Origin: Bacteriovoracaceae bacterium
GTDB taxonomy: Bacteria; Bdellovibrionota; UBA1018
DNA: 46,502 bases
NCBI GenBank assembly: GCA_947447665.1
Contig: CANFJX010000015.1
Location: forward strand, 1 to 46,502
Reading direction: 5' to 3'
Every line of letters starts with the position of its first letter. The stretch's first letter is position 1. Made by a program: the position numbers and the translations under genes. A model generated the notes under the pieces. The model was not told the DNA's origin. It worked only from the letters and a program-made list of their open reading frames with translations, and made no database searches. Below, piece after piece: positions 33,782 to 43,511 of the stretch.

Positions 33782-35104
33782 CTACAGCAAGTTGCTTGCA
33801 AGCTCGGAGAGCTTCGAGCGCTCGCCCTTGGTAAACGTAATATGAGCTGAGATCGCCTCATCTTTGAAGCGATCCACCAAGTATACGAGACCATTGTTCG
33901 CAGAGTCGACATAGGGATTATCAATCTGAAAACTATCCCCAGTTAAGACGATCTTAGTATCGTCTCCTGCTCGGGTCACGATTGTTTTAATCTCGTGAGG
34001 CGTTAGATTCTGAGATTCATCGACGATTAAGTACTGCTGAGGAATCGATCGTCCGCGAATATAGGTCAGCGGCTCGATTTGAAGTAGACCCTGGTTCATC
34101 AGCTCCTGGCACCCCTTGCCTGCTCCTCGTCGACCTTTGGCGCCTGTTGTTCCAAATAGGAAATCAATATTATCAAAAATTGGCTGCATCCAAGGATTGA
34201 GTTTCTCTTCGATGTCGCCCGGCAGAAACCCAATATCTTTTCCTAATGGAAACACAGGCCTCGAAACCAAGAGCCGATGATAAATCCCCTCATCCACCGT
34301 CTTGGCGAGTCCTGCAGCAATAGCTAAGAGGGTTTTCCCCGTCCCAGCTTTCCCAACGAGACTGACCAACTTGATGTCATCATTTAAGAGAGCATCGATC
34401 GCAAAGGCCTGCTCCGCATTCTTTGGGAAAATCCCCCAAAGCCCTTCAACCGGCTTAAAAATAGGAACAATGCAGTCCAGCTCACGAGAAAACCGACCCA
34501 TAGCCGTGTGGTTCGGATTAGTCGAATCCTTCAAAATAACATATTGATTCGGCCTGAGTACCTGAGATGGATCTTTGTAGGCAAGACGCTTATTCTGATA
34601 GAATTCATCTACCAAATGAGCATCTACGTTCAAAATCGTCGTCCCCGAATAGAGCTGATCCGGCTCAACACTCGAGGGTTCATAATCTTCAGCCTCTACT
34701 CCTAATGCATCGGCCTTGATCCTGAGATTGACGTCCTTGGTCACGAAAACCACAGGCCGCTTCGGAAATTCTTTTTTAAGGGAAATCGCGATCGCTAAGA
34801 TCCGATTATCAGCCTTGTCCATCGCCAATTCAACGGGAAGAGGCTGATTGCCTGCGAGCGCAACGGTGAGGATGCCCCCATTTTGGAGCTTCACTCCCTT
34901 GGACAACTCTCCATCGGCCCTCATTTCATCCAAGAGCCTGGAAAAGAGACGAGCATGTCGGCCATTTTCGCTCATTTCCCTTTTAAATCGATCGATCTCC
35001 TCCAACACAACAATCGGAATAACGATATCGTTATTACCAAACTTGAAAAGAGCCTGAGGATCAAAAAGTAAAACGTTGGTATCTAGAATAAATGCTTTTC
35101 GCAA
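33782..35104 (-). CDS. PIN-domain/PhoH-like ATPase (YlaK type)
   Basis: A 440-residue fusion. Residues 1-150 are a PIN RNase domain with acidic residues in place (LDTNVLLFD, VLEEID, DKADNRILA, TKDVNLR). Residues about 225-440 are the PhoH ATPase with Walker A GKAGTGKT (251-258) and Walker B LIVDESQN (Asp362, Glu363), then LTGDSFQID. Such proteins are thought to couple RNA unwinding to cleavage. The start is TTG at 35104, well supported by GGAGG 5 nt upstream. It follows the outer-membrane protein gene by 116 nt on the same strand and may have its own promoter. Confidence 0.9.
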   Translation of the reverse strand: MRKAFILDTNVLLFDPQALFKFGNNDIVIPIVVLEEIDRFKREMSENGRHARLFSRLLDEMRADGELSKGVKLQNGGILTVALAGNQPLPVELAMDKADNRILAIAISLKKEFPKRPVVFVTKDVNLRIKADALGVEAEDYEPSSVEPDQLYSGTTILNVDAHLVDEFYQNKRLAYKDPSQVLRPNQYVILKDSTNPNHTAMGRFSRELDCIVPIFKPVEGLWGIFPKNAEQAFAIDALLNDDIKLVSLVGKAGTGKTLLAIAAGLAKTVDEGIYHRLLVSRPVFPLGKDIGFLPGDIEEKLNPWMQPIFDNIDFLFGTTGAKGRRGAGKGCQELMNQGLLQIEPLTYIRGRSIPQQYLIVDESQNLTPHEIKTIVTRAGDDTKIVLTGDSFQIDNPYVDSANNGLVYLVDRFKDEAISAHITFTKGERSKLSELASNLL

Positions 35105-35220
35105 TGCTGCCTCCCAGTATGAGAATCAACCCAGCGGGCGAGTCAAACCTCCCACTGAAGTCACTCTAGTCCAAATCTTTGATGAACTGCAAGGAGGGAT
35201 TTATGAACAAAACCCACAAT

Positions 35221-36303
35221 CTAGAAATTAAATTCAGCTCGGACATTAATCATATTTCGATGCTCTGGATCAATAGAGACTAAACTAGCGAGTTGCCCGG
35301 TATAACTCGTATAGAGAACTTGAACGATGCCCAAATCCAAGCCAACGCCAAAGGATGGATAGCACTCACTGAACCCACCATAAAGAGTAAGAAGGGGGAA
35401 CTTAAGCTGCATCCCCAAATGTATTTTTTTCTGCCAGTCAATCGAGTCTAAAACGCGTTGATAATCAAATGCAAACGTGGCGAGCACGTCATGACTTTTA
35501 TATTTAGCTCCCAGTCCAGCGTTGAAACTTGAGAGCTGTGAGGGTGATGAGTTCGAAAAAGTTGTGTTCCCGATATCTGTCACTGCAATACCACCCAGCA
35601 CAGAAAATTTTTTGTTAAAATTATAAATAACCTGGGTCCCTGAGTCGATTCCAATTCCAGTCCCATATGTTTTGTAGTCACCAATAATATTGGCAGTATT
35701 AAGAGTCAGTAGATCCGTGATCGACGGTTGCTGAAAACCACCCGCTCTCTGGAGGTACTTACCAGCCACCCCAAAGCGAATTTCTCCCCTATTTTTTGCA
35801 AATTTTGCGAGAGTCGTTCCGTAGCCGAGCTGAGCCCCATAAGTGGTCTGTAAGCCGATAGTGCCCGTCGGGTTGTAGGGATTCAGGAGCCTGACTGCGG
35901 CCTGAGCATCTCCGATCGCAGCCAAGGCAAACCCCTGAAATGAAAAGGTCGACACATCTTGAATCCGAATGTAATCATTTTTTCCGATCAACGAATTAAT
36001 CGAATTCGAGTTCAGACCGCCTGAAAGCATCGGCATAATGACCGAAGATGACTTGATCAAATCATCTGAGGCCTCTACGGTTACGTTCACAAATCTAAAT
36101 TTAAGCTTTTTAGCTCCCGCCAAGCCCGCTGGATTATAAAACAACGATAGGTCATCGTCGGTAGTGGCCGTAAATGCCCCACCCATGGCCTGAGCCTCTG
36201 CCCCCCGAAAGAGCGGCTCTGAGTAACTGGCTCTTGCCTCATCCTGAAAAATCGGCATGAATACAAGCAGGCAAGCCAATAGCTTCAGTCGACTCATTTT
36301 CAC
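35221..36303 (-). CDS. Outer-membrane beta-barrel protein (PorV/UPF0164-like)
   Basis: A 360-residue protein with a signal peptide (LKLLACLLVFMPIFQDEARA). The mature N-terminus EPLFRGAEAQAMGGAFTATTDDDLSLFYNPAGLA is the start typical of FadL/PorV/UPF0164-type barrels. Alternating strands follow, and the chain ends in Phe, the usual barrel signal. The GTG start overlaps the upstream lipoprotein stop by 4 nt (GTGA); an ATG 6 nt later is an alternative. Coupling to the lipoprotein suggests the two form an envelope complex. Confidence 0.75.
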   Translation of the reverse strand: MKMSRLKLLACLLVFMPIFQDEARASYSEPLFRGAEAQAMGGAFTATTDDDLSLFYNPAGLAGAKKLKFRFVNVTVEASDDLIKSSSVIMPMLSGGLNSNSINSLIGKNDYIRIQDVSTFSFQGFALAAIGDAQAAVRLLNPYNPTGTIGLQTTYGAQLGYGTTLAKFAKNRGEIRFGVAGKYLQRAGGFQQPSITDLLTLNTANIIGDYKTYGTGIGIDSGTQVIYNFNKKFSVLGGIAVTDIGNTTFSNSSPSQLSSFNAGLGAKYKSHDVLATFAFDYQRVLDSIDWQKKIHLGMQLKFPLLTLYGGFSECYPSFGVGLDLGIVQVLYTSYTGQLASLVSIDPEHRNMINVRAEFNF

Positions 36304-37244
36304 GGAGTCCCCGTCCAGCTCGTATTAATAAAATTATTTAGCCCCGCAGCAGCACAAGAGTTGATATCCGAAGTTGAACCCGTGCAACTCGCTCGATTCC
36401 TCAAACTCAAAGGACAAGAAGTACAAGTCACATTCCCTGCACAAATGACGCTACAACCCAAGGCGCAAGCGACATCGAGTCCAGCAGTCAAAAGAGTGCT
36501 GATCTTTGAAAAAATGTGAGCCGTACTAGCAGGCGCAACCGAGGCTAAATAAGTCACACCATCAAAAAAATCCAGCGTGGCGGCAGCCATCGCACATCCA
36601 TCACCCGGCGTGGTCGCCGCTGTCAACCAAGGAAGGGCAGCAGTCCGATCATAATTAGAATCGGGAGCGCCGTAGCGATTCATGAGAGACCCCATCAGAG
36701 CCATGCTTAAAAATGTCAGGTAGGTGTTTGCGTTACTAATTCGATCACTCACCAACAGCACTTCCGGATTGTAGCTGGTGGAATTGATGTAGTCTGACGG
36801 TGCGATGACTGCCCCCAGATTCACCGCCGACCTAACGGCGTCAATTCCATTCTCCGCCGCCTGTGGAATCCGATCATCAGGACTGGCAGTTGAGGGAAAC
36901 TCTTTCACCAGAAATTCCCAAAACCCAGCCCCACCGAGATTGCCACCAAAAGTAGTAAGTCCCATCACGACACTCAACACCTCGAGATTTGCATCGCAAC
37001 CATAGGCAGCGGCCATCATCATTCGGATATCGTTATTGGTGTTAGTCGAATTAAAAAGTGGGGAAAGGACTTCTAAAGCTCCCGAGCAATTATGCTTATT
37101 TAAAGCAGCAGTGGCCCGATCCAAAGAAGATGAAATGAGGATAGAATTGGCTGAAGTTCCATTCAAATCATACCCGGGTGACCCGCAAGCCGTGAATGAC
37201 GCAAGCACGCAAAGTACGATAAAGAAAGCGAACCTGAAATTCAA
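36300..37244 (-). CDS. Cys-rich lipoprotein coupled to the outer-membrane protein
   Basis: A 314-residue exported protein. TTG at 37244 follows GGTGG by 6 nt. The signal (FRFAFFIVLCVLASFTAC) ends in a lipobox-like FTAC. The middle is helical with an NNDIRMMMAAAYGC segment that could be TPR-like. The C-terminal 70 residues hold about ten Cys (CALGCSVIC, CTSCPLS, DINSCAAAG), probably disulfide-bonded. Function unknown. It overlaps the beta-barrel gene and lies 31 nt after the aminotransferase. Confidence 0.7.
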   Translation of the reverse strand: MNFRFAFFIVLCVLASFTACGSPGYDLNGTSANSILISSSLDRATAALNKHNCSGALEVLSPLFNSTNTNNDIRMMMAAAYGCDANLEVLSVVMGLTTFGGNLGGAGFWEFLVKEFPSTASPDDRIPQAAENGIDAVRSAVNLGAVIAPSDYINSTSYNPEVLLVSDRISNANTYLTFLSMALMGSLMNRYGAPDSNYDRTAALPWLTAATTPGDGCAMAAATLDFFDGVTYLASVAPASTAHIFSKISTLLTAGLDVACALGCSVICAGNVTCTSCPLSLRNRASCTGSTSDINSCAAAGLNNFINTSWTGTP

Positions 37245-37275
37245 TTATTTCCACCATCCTTGGCTTCAAAACTAA

Positions 37276-38499
37276 TTAAACTGAATCTAGATATCTTACC
37301 AATCTCTGGCAGCCCTCGGAAATCGATTTCTCATCAGTCGCGAAGCTCAGCCTCACGTACTCTGGATCACCAAAGGGAGTACCAGGAACCAACGCAACTT
37401 TTGCCTCTTCGAGAACCCGCTGAGCAAAACCGAGAGAGTCCTCTCCAGGGCGCAAATACTTTCCTATTCCTGCAAAGACGTAAAACGCCCCATCAGGAGT
37501 GTATAGATCTATTTTGCGGGCTTTTCTCAAATTTTCCAAGAGAAGATCTCTTCTTTTTCGGAAACTCTCCACTTGAGAGGCGAAATCACTTTCAGGAAGC
37601 TTAAGCGCTGCAATAGATGCCCACTGTGACAGAGCATTCACGCCCGAGGTACTTTGCCCCTGCAAGGTCAACATGGCTTGCGTCACTTTTTCACCGGCCA
37701 CCGACCAGCCCAGGCGCCAGCCTGTCATTGCGGCACTCTTGGAGACGCCGTTAATGGTGATCGTTTGCTCCGACAAATCAGGATTGGCTTCTAAAAATGA
37801 GCAAAACGGGATCGAGCCCAACGTAATCCGGTCGTAGATTTCATCGGATAGAATCCAAATATTTTTTCCGAACGGCGATTGAGAGAGCACCGCGCCTAAC
37901 GCACGGTATTCTTCCTTTGAATAAAGGGCACCCGTTGGATTGCTCGGGGAGTTTAAAATCAAAGCTCTCACATTGGGTCCCAGAGCACGGCTCAATTGGT
38001 CCGGCGTAATTTTAAAACCCTGAGCGCCCGTCGCGGGGATAAACTTAGGAATACCGCCCGCCAATTTCACCATTTCTGGGTAACTCAGCCAATAAGGACT
38101 TGGAATGAGGACCTCGTCCCCTACGTTGAGAATCGCCATCAGAGAATTAAAGAGCGCTTGCTTTCCGCCGTTGGTCACCACGACGTGCGAGGCCTTCCAA
38201 GGTCGGTTTGCCGAGAGTGATTTCTGCTGCTCGTTTGTCTTGCGGGCAATTTCTTCTCTCAAGGCAGGCAGACCCGCGACTGGCGTGTACTTGGATTGAT
38301 TGCTGTGAACGGCTTCCATCACGGCTTTTTTGGCTGCCTCGGGAACCCAAAAGTCAGGTTCTCCTGCCGTGAGATTCACCACGTCTACACCTTGGGACTT
38401 CATTTGCTGCACCGTTGCATTGAGCTTGAGCGTTGCACTTTCAGAAACGCCTTCCAATCGACGAGAGAGCTGAAGTCCACTTTCTTTATTTAGATTCAT
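37276..38499 (-). CDS. Class I aminotransferase (aspartate aminotransferase type)
   Basis: A 407-residue PLP enzyme of fold type I. Visible are NLTAGEPDF near the N-terminus, SPSNPTG (Asn187), SDEIYD (Asp219), Lys254 in INGVSKSAAMTGWR (the PLP lysine) and the carboxylate-binding Arg of the C-terminus (YVRLSFA). The pattern fits the 1-gamma AspC subgroup, which uses aspartate and 2-oxoglutarate; prephenate activity is possible. It overlaps coaD by 14 nt, so it belongs to the rsmD-coaD operon. Confidence 0.9.
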   Translation of the reverse strand: MNLNKESGLQLSRRLEGVSESATLKLNATVQQMKSQGVDVVNLTAGEPDFWVPEAAKKAVMEAVHSNQSKYTPVAGLPALREEIARKTNEQQKSLSANRPWKASHVVVTNGGKQALFNSLMAILNVGDEVLIPSPYWLSYPEMVKLAGGIPKFIPATGAQGFKITPDQLSRALGPNVRALILNSPSNPTGALYSKEEYRALGAVLSQSPFGKNIWILSDEIYDRITLGSIPFCSFLEANPDLSEQTITINGVSKSAAMTGWRLGWSVAGEKVTQAMLTLQGQSTSGVNALSQWASIAALKLPESDFASQVESFRKRRDLLLENLRKARKIDLYTPDGAFYVFAGIGKYLRPGEDSLGFAQRVLEEAKVALVPGTPFGDPEYVRLSFATDEKSISEGCQRLVRYLDSV

Positions 38500-38989
38500 G
38501 ATCCTTTACCTTTTCCTTGAGTCGACGAACCACCTCAGGCGGGACGTATTGGGAAATATCCCCGCCGTAACGAAACAGCTCTTTAATCATGGTAGAGCTG
38601 ACGAAAAACAAATTCTGAGCCGTCATCATAAAGAGAGTTTCAACATCCGGATTAAGCTGTTTATTCATGCTGGCCATCATGAATTCATACTCAAAATCAC
38701 TCGCCGCGCGAAGTCCACGAATCACTGCCGAGATCCGATGTTCTCGAGCATAGTCCATGATCAGACCCGGCCAACGATCCACTCGAACTCCCTTTCGTTG
38801 GGAGGTGACTTCTCGAATCAAATCAATTCTCTCATCAGGTGAAAACAAAGGGCTCTTATGGCCGGTACCAGCAACGACGATCACAATTTCAGAAAAAAGT
38901 TCAAGGCTTCGATCTAGAATGTCCAAGTGACCATTGGTAATCGGATCAAATGAGCCAGGATAAATCGCTCTTTTAACTCGTTGAGTCAT
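38486..38989 (-). CDS. coaD: Phosphopantetheine adenylyltransferase
   Basis: Catalyses the penultimate step of coenzyme A synthesis. The 167 residues show the nucleotidyltransferase motif PGSFDPITNGHLDI, the RGLRAASDFEYE block and VSSTMIKEL. Length is normal. It starts 4 nt after rsmD, the standard partner, and overlaps the aminotransferase start. Confidence 0.95.
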   Translation of the reverse strand: MTQRVKRAIYPGSFDPITNGHLDILDRSLELFSEIVIVVAGTGHKSPLFSPDERIDLIREVTSQRKGVRVDRWPGLIMDYAREHRISAVIRGLRAASDFEYEFMMASMNKQLNPDVETLFMMTAQNLFFVSSTMIKELFRYGGDISQYVPPEVVRRLKEKVKDHESK

Positions 38990-38993
38990 AGCC

Positions 38994-39560
38994 CTACTCT
39001 CTCATATATGTCGTGAGTACGCTATCCCCATAAACCTTTTCCCGGCTTTTCACGAGACCGTGAATCCGCTCCGGAAGTTCTCCAACCAGAGACTTCTGAA
39101 CTCCCCATTCCAGACAAAAAGCCCCCTGAGGTGAGAGCCACTGCTCCCAAGAAACACCCTCTAAAAGCTTCATTTCCCAGCCCTTTTCATAAGGAGGATC
39201 GGCAAAGATTAAATCAAAAGGACCCCTCACTCGATCGAATCGTTCAAGAAAAATTTCAACCGATTGAGTCTGAATGGATACCTGGTTTTGAACTTGTAAG
39301 GTTTTTGCGTTTTCGCTAATGATCCCGGCGGCAACCCGAGAAGACTCGACAAAGGTAACTCGTTCGGCGCCCCTGGAAAGAGACTCAAAACCGAGTGCCC
39401 CCGAGCCAGCAAAAAGGTCAAGCACCTGCGCAGCGGGCAAGCTAGCCTGAACTGAATTCAAAAGTGCTTGCCGGAGCCTCGCTTGGGTAGGGCGCGTTTG
39501 ATCCCCAGATGGGGTCCGAATCATGCGCCCACGATAAATTCCTGATGTAATCCTGAGCAT
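38994..39560 (-). CDS. rsmD: 16S rRNA (guanine-966-N2) methyltransferase
   Basis: A 188-residue SAM-dependent enzyme. SAM motif I is DLFAGSGALG (about 49-58), the acidic motif is FVESSR, and the catalytic motif is FADPPYEKGW, as in N2-guanine methylases. The N-terminal RITSGIYRGR and TRPTQARLRQALLNS are typical of RsmD. No clear ribosome binding site precedes its ATG. The gene upstream ends 19 nt before, so it may be translated from the operon mRNA. Confidence 0.93.
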   Translation of the reverse strand: MLRITSGIYRGRMIRTPSGDQTRPTQARLRQALLNSVQASLPAAQVLDLFAGSGALGFESLSRGAERVTFVESSRVAAGIISENAKTLQVQNQVSIQTQSVEIFLERFDRVRGPFDLIFADPPYEKGWEMKLLEGVSWEQWLSPQGAFCLEWGVQKSLVGELPERIHGLVKSREKVYGDSVLTTYMRE

Positions 39561-39579
39561 AAATTTAATTTAGCTTAGC

Positions 39580-40197
39580 TTAGTGACTAGGCCGAGGAAT
39601 TCTGATTTCTGTTCCGCTAGAAAGCTGAATGCTAACTGTATCTTCACTAAACTTAACCAACATCGATTCTCCTTGATGACCGAAATTCAAATGGACGGCC
39701 ATACTACCTTGGATCGACATCGAAAGTACACTACTAGGTTGCTCTTGAGCGGAGCTCGAAGCCGGGCGATCGGCCCCGATCGACTGAGCAGGAGATGCTA
39801 GACGAGCCTCATCGAAAAAATCACCCAAACTCTCGGGTGCAAACTCTTTCATCGCCTCCATCGGGTCTTGGATGGTAGGCACCTCAAAGGAGGGTCGAGT
39901 TACCTCGGGTTCAGGTTTAGCCTCAGACCCAGAGAGCTTCACGGCTTCCTCAGGGGGAACTACGGAAAGCTTGGGTCTTTCTGGCGCCGCTTGGGCCACT
40001 TCCTGAGCTACAGGGGCAGGAGCGGAACTTTCCAAACTAGCAACTGGGGCAAGGGCTGCCTTCTGAGTCGCCAGCTCTTGCATTTGTCCCTGAATGACCT
40101 CGACCTCTTGCATTACTCGATCAATTTCCTCTTGCGAGTGAGGAGAGAGGTTAGAATCAACTGATTTCGGTTCGTTTGGTTTCAATTCAGCGGTCAT
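39580..40197 (-). CDS. Hypothetical acidic, Pro/Ala/Glu-rich protein
   Basis: A 205-residue unrecognised protein heading the rsmD-coaD-aminotransferase operon. Residues 18-45 form a likely coiled coil (EEIDRVMQEVEVIQGQMQEL). A long Pro/Ala/Glu linker follows (about 50-120). The last 45 residues look folded and beta-rich (MAVHLNFGHQGESMLVKF, TVSIQLSSGTEIRIP). It has no signal peptide or membrane segment. The small C-terminal domain could be an interaction module. Confidence 0.62.
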   Translation of the reverse strand: MTAELKPNEPKSVDSNLSPHSQEEIDRVMQEVEVIQGQMQELATQKAALAPVASLESSAPAPVAQEVAQAAPERPKLSVVPPEEAVKLSGSEAKPEPEVTRPSFEVPTIQDPMEAMKEFAPESLGDFFDEARLASPAQSIGADRPASSSAQEQPSSVLSMSIQGSMAVHLNFGHQGESMLVKFSEDTVSIQLSSGTEIRIPRPSH

Positions 40198-40387
40198 TTC
40201 TGGACTCTCCCCTGAGGACTCAAACTCCTCAAATTAGAAATCGGCATAATTTTAAAGGAGTTGAGAACTAAATGATTTTTCTCTCGCCAAAACGAAAGAA
40301 TCACTGGTACTGAAATTGGAGTGACTCCGGAGTCAGGGGTCAGAACCACACAAAACTTTATCCAAATTGCGCAGAGAAGATGACCTA

Positions 40388-43132
40388 GTGTCTGAAAAAT
40401 ATACGGATTTACTCATTGATACCTCCCGAATCCAGCAAAGACTCAACTCAGAGACTCGCTCACTCATGGCCCAAATGCTTGAATTCTCTGATCCAGCCCC
40501 TCCCCCCTCTTCTCTGACTACTTCACTCAATCTTGAAGCCAATTTAAGAGGAACTCGAGAAAAAGTATCCATCCAAAATCTTGGAACTCCTGCACCCGCT
40601 TACCGGCCCTCAACTCAGCTGGCGACAGCGATACCCACACTCGTTCCCCTTCTGGGTAGAATTTTTGAAGAACTCGAGAGCAATCTTTCCAAACTCCTTT
40701 CGTTGAATCCCAGCCGCCGAGACTCAATCGTTCACCACATGGAGAAACTCTCAGGCCTGCATACCACCGCCCAGCCCCCCCGAACCCTCCAAGATTGGAT
40801 GGCCGGTCCTCGAAGTACTGCGCAAAACTCTGCCTTGAAAACCTACCTAGAAGAAGTAGCGCTGATCGCACTGGGGCAGGCGATTTTACTTAAGGCCTGG
40901 TCCGACCGCGGAATCCGCGCCTGGCATGAGCAAGACTTAGGGCATCTCAACTGGGTTTTAAGCACCACGTTAAAGCCTCAAATCCCATTAGATCGAGAGG
41001 GTTGGCAGATTACTCGCCCGAATCTCTATTCTTGGTACAATCCGAGCCGAATCCTCCAAAAAGAAATTTGGGCAGCTTTGGATGCCTGGCGAATTGCAGA
41101 TGAGGGACCCCAGTTCTTGATCAACAGTTTAAAAGCGGTTCGTCGAGCTCAGCCCGAAGTCTTTGAGGCCGGCGGGTATGACCGCCGCTTTTTTAAAGCC
41201 CTTTGGGAACAAATGAGTGCATTTGGCTTTGATCCTACGCCTGAAAACGACCTCCTTAAAAGAAATAAAGTCATATTTTCGCCCACTTTGCGAGATGGAG
41301 CTATCGTACGATCATCCCCCCCTTCGATCCAGTGGATTGGCTTAGAGGCCTCGGCTTTTCAGCTCATGTTTTGCGAACTCATGCAAATCTGGTGGGGTCC
41401 ATCGGCACCCCCTTTCTGGTCGATCGGTACGGGTCTGGAGGTTCACACCCGGGACCAGCTCGCTCTGGCTCTGGGCTCTTCCAAAACATCTGCGGTTTCA
41501 AAAATTGCCGAAATGGAGGCTTGTGACGCTGCCATCGTTTTAGAGGAGCAAGTCGTCCGTTCCCAGGGCCGAAACCCCATGGCCGGACGGTTGCGGGAAC
41601 TTTTAGAAACGCTCCCTTACTTCAAAAAACTCCGATCTCCCGGGACCAGCCTAGGCGACCTTCAGGCCTGCGTCTCTCTCAGCAAACTGAGGCCCGGTGC
41701 ATTATTCTGGTGGGCAAGAGAAGAAGCAATCTCCTCTAAAGATGGAGCCGAGGTTCTTCACTTCCTACTCGATCGGGCCAAGCTTTGCTACGAATGGGAC
41801 TTCTCTGAAATCGAGCACTCACTTCCCGCGGGGCTCCCCCTGTATCCGAAGCATCTTTACTTATTCCAAAAAGAACTTCACGTAGAAACCCGGCTTTCCC
41901 ATCGGCCCATTCGTCATTCGATTTCGGGCCAATTAAGAAGCCACGTGGAGCTCCCCCTTCTTCTTGAAGACGCCTTTCTAGCCGCCTTTCAAACGGTCCA
42001 GCCTCGCGGCAACTGGTCCATTCTATCTCATCCAAGCCCCACCTCTCAGCGAGAGTGGGTAGACAAATGGCCTGACCCAACCTCGCAAACCACACTCAGG
42101 CAAATCGATCAGCTGCGAAGCAATTCGCTCCCTCTGGCGAGCTTTACGACGATTCGCCCCACTCCCGAAGGCGACAACGGGCGACAAGGAACTTGGTCGG
42201 TTCATCCCTCTCTCAAGGGATTCTGGATGTGTGCTGAATATGACTCAGAGGGTAGAAAACTAGTCACCCACCCCCTTCCCTATCCAGGAACTGAGTCCCA
42301 TGGCCATGGATTCCTCGTTTTGGTTTCTGATGAGTCCTGGATTTCGCCCTTGAGTGCCTACCTGACCTCTGAGTTCACAAAAAAGTGGCTTGATCATAGT
42401 GCTGAAAGGCGAGGGGACCGATGGGTGATCAATGAACAAACACTCAAATGGATTCCAGTGCCCAAACCCCTTCTCTCTGCATTAGGAGTCCCAACGGACG
42501 AAAGCCCCCCATCTGAACATCCAGTCCCGTTCGAGCTACCACCTGAATGGGAGCGCTGGGCAACGGAAGTGAGCCACAACCCTATTCAAGTGAAAGAAGC
42601 CCTCGCATCCCTAGAGCGCAACAGCCCCGAGTCCATTCAGATTCAGGCTGAGATTTTCACACGTGCGGCTCGGGCTCTCGACTACCTGAGCTCTGGCCAG
42701 AATCGCCTCTTTTCGCTGGTCACACCGGATGGCAAAATTCGTTGGGGGCAGCTCTTAGATATTCTTCCCAAAGGTGAATGCTCCCCTATTTCATCTCATC
42801 CCCGCCTGAGGCTGACCGGAACTCTGCCACCCCACCTCGCCATCGAGCGGATCGATCGAGTTAAGACTCCCACTCCGGGGATTCTCCTCGTAACTGAAAC
42901 TGGCTTTAACCTTCATCTCGGCTCAGACAGCCCCTTTCTTTTGAATATGCTTTGGGATCAATTGGATGGCGTCAAGCACCCCACCTGGAGCGAACTTCTC
43001 CAGTACCTCAAACTCCCAAGAAGACTCGAACTGGCGGAGTCAACCGCTCTGGATATATTGAGATCTCATGAAGAACAGCTTTCGAAGCTCAGAGCAATTC
43101 GAGAGCTTCTATTCAGCTGTCAACTTTATTGA
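40388..43132 (+). CDS. Large orphan protein with a methylase-type target-recognition-like segment
   Basis: A 914-residue protein; GTG at 40388 (GAGAAG 9 nt upstream) is preferred over TTG at 40367, which lacks a site. No enzyme motif is obvious: no Walker A, no NPPY, no signal peptide. One segment (about 640-692) reads FLVLVSDESWISPLSAYLTSEFTKKWLDH followed by RGDRWVINEQTLKWIPVP. This resembles the TaqI-like C-terminal specificity region of N6-adenine methylases, where such a helix precedes RGG-x-x-x-x-x-x-x-L-x-x-IPIP. The catalytic methylase domain itself is not recognisable. It may be a decayed or re-used methylase relative. The promoter region is shared with the divergent gene at 40197. 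Confidence 0.6.
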   Translation: MSEKYTDLLIDTSRIQQRLNSETRSLMAQMLEFSDPAPPPSSLTTSLNLEANLRGTREKVSIQNLGTPAPAYRPSTQLATAIPTLVPLLGRIFEELESNLSKLLSLNPSRRDSIVHHMEKLSGLHTTAQPPRTLQDWMAGPRSTAQNSALKTYLEEVALIALGQAILLKAWSDRGIRAWHEQDLGHLNWVLSTTLKPQIPLDREGWQITRPNLYSWYNPSRILQKEIWAALDAWRIADEGPQFLINSLKAVRRAQPEVFEAGGYDRRFFKALWEQMSAFGFDPTPENDLLKRNKVIFSPTLRDGAIVRSSPPSIQWIGLEASAFQLMFCELMQIWWGPSAPPFWSIGTGLEVHTRDQLALALGSSKTSAVSKIAEMEACDAAIVLEEQVVRSQGRNPMAGRLRELLETLPYFKKLRSPGTSLGDLQACVSLSKLRPGALFWWAREEAISSKDGAEVLHFLLDRAKLCYEWDFSEIEHSLPAGLPLYPKHLYLFQKELHVETRLSHRPIRHSISGQLRSHVELPLLLEDAFLAAFQTVQPRGNWSILSHPSPTSQREWVDKWPDPTSQTTLRQIDQLRSNSLPLASFTTIRPTPEGDNGRQGTWSVHPSLKGFWMCAEYDSEGRKLVTHPLPYPGTESHGHGFLVLVSDESWISPLSAYLTSEFTKKWLDHSAERRGDRWVINEQTLKWIPVPKPLLSALGVPTDESPPSEHPVPFELPPEWERWATEVSHNPIQVKEALASLERNSPESIQIQAEIFTRAARALDYLSSGQNRLFSLVTPDGKIRWGQLLDILPKGECSPISSHPRLRLTGTLPPHLAIERIDRVKTPTPGILLVTETGFNLHLGSDSPFLLNMLWDQLDGVKHPTWSELLQYLKLPRRLELAESTALDILRSHEEQLSKLRAIRELLFSCQLY

Positions 43133-43511
43133 CAATTCTAGATCCAGTAACACAACCTAAGTTATTGAAATTAATGGAATTTAATCTGGCACCAGAGCTG
43201 CATTAGGTGAGTACCATGAACTGAGAAGTAAACCCGAAAGGGAGTGCTACTCAAGAACGGTATGATCCACCTTAGCCCAAGATTCAGCACATCAAGGGTT
43301 AGGGGTTTTCAACCTCCAGCGGTACGCGACGATCCTAGGGCTTTCTTAGGATCTTACTCTGAAGAGAAAACACTACCCACCCTCCCCCCTCAAATTTCCT
43401 TCCAGGGCCTCGTCATTGGATCCGAGGCCCTGCCCCCCCCCCCTCCCCGCAACTCATCCCTTTGGTGAACAGAGTCTGGTTTCTCATGAAATCATCAGCT
43501 AAACTAAAAGA
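43133..43511 (+). other. Long intergenic region with two hairpins and an 11-C run
   Basis: No convincing gene. GATCCTA/TAGGATC (43331-43353, 9-nt loop) and AGGGCCTCG/CGAGGCCCT (43404-43431, 10-nt loop) are perfect hairpins. Eleven consecutive C follow the second at 43433-43443. An open frame of 74 codons crosses the C run but has composition unlike a real protein. Possible roles are a structured leader of the next gene or an attenuator. Confidence 0.5.

Noticed and set aside
41736..42095. Antisense open frame of 119 codons within the 914-residue orphan gene
   Set aside because: Composition is low-complexity Arg/Gly/Glu and the sense frame is far longer and continuous.
43244..43468. Open frame of 74 codons ending in PPPPPPRNSSLW
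   Set aside because: It exists because of the C tract, has no good ribosome binding site and an unprotein-like composition; treated as non-coding leader.
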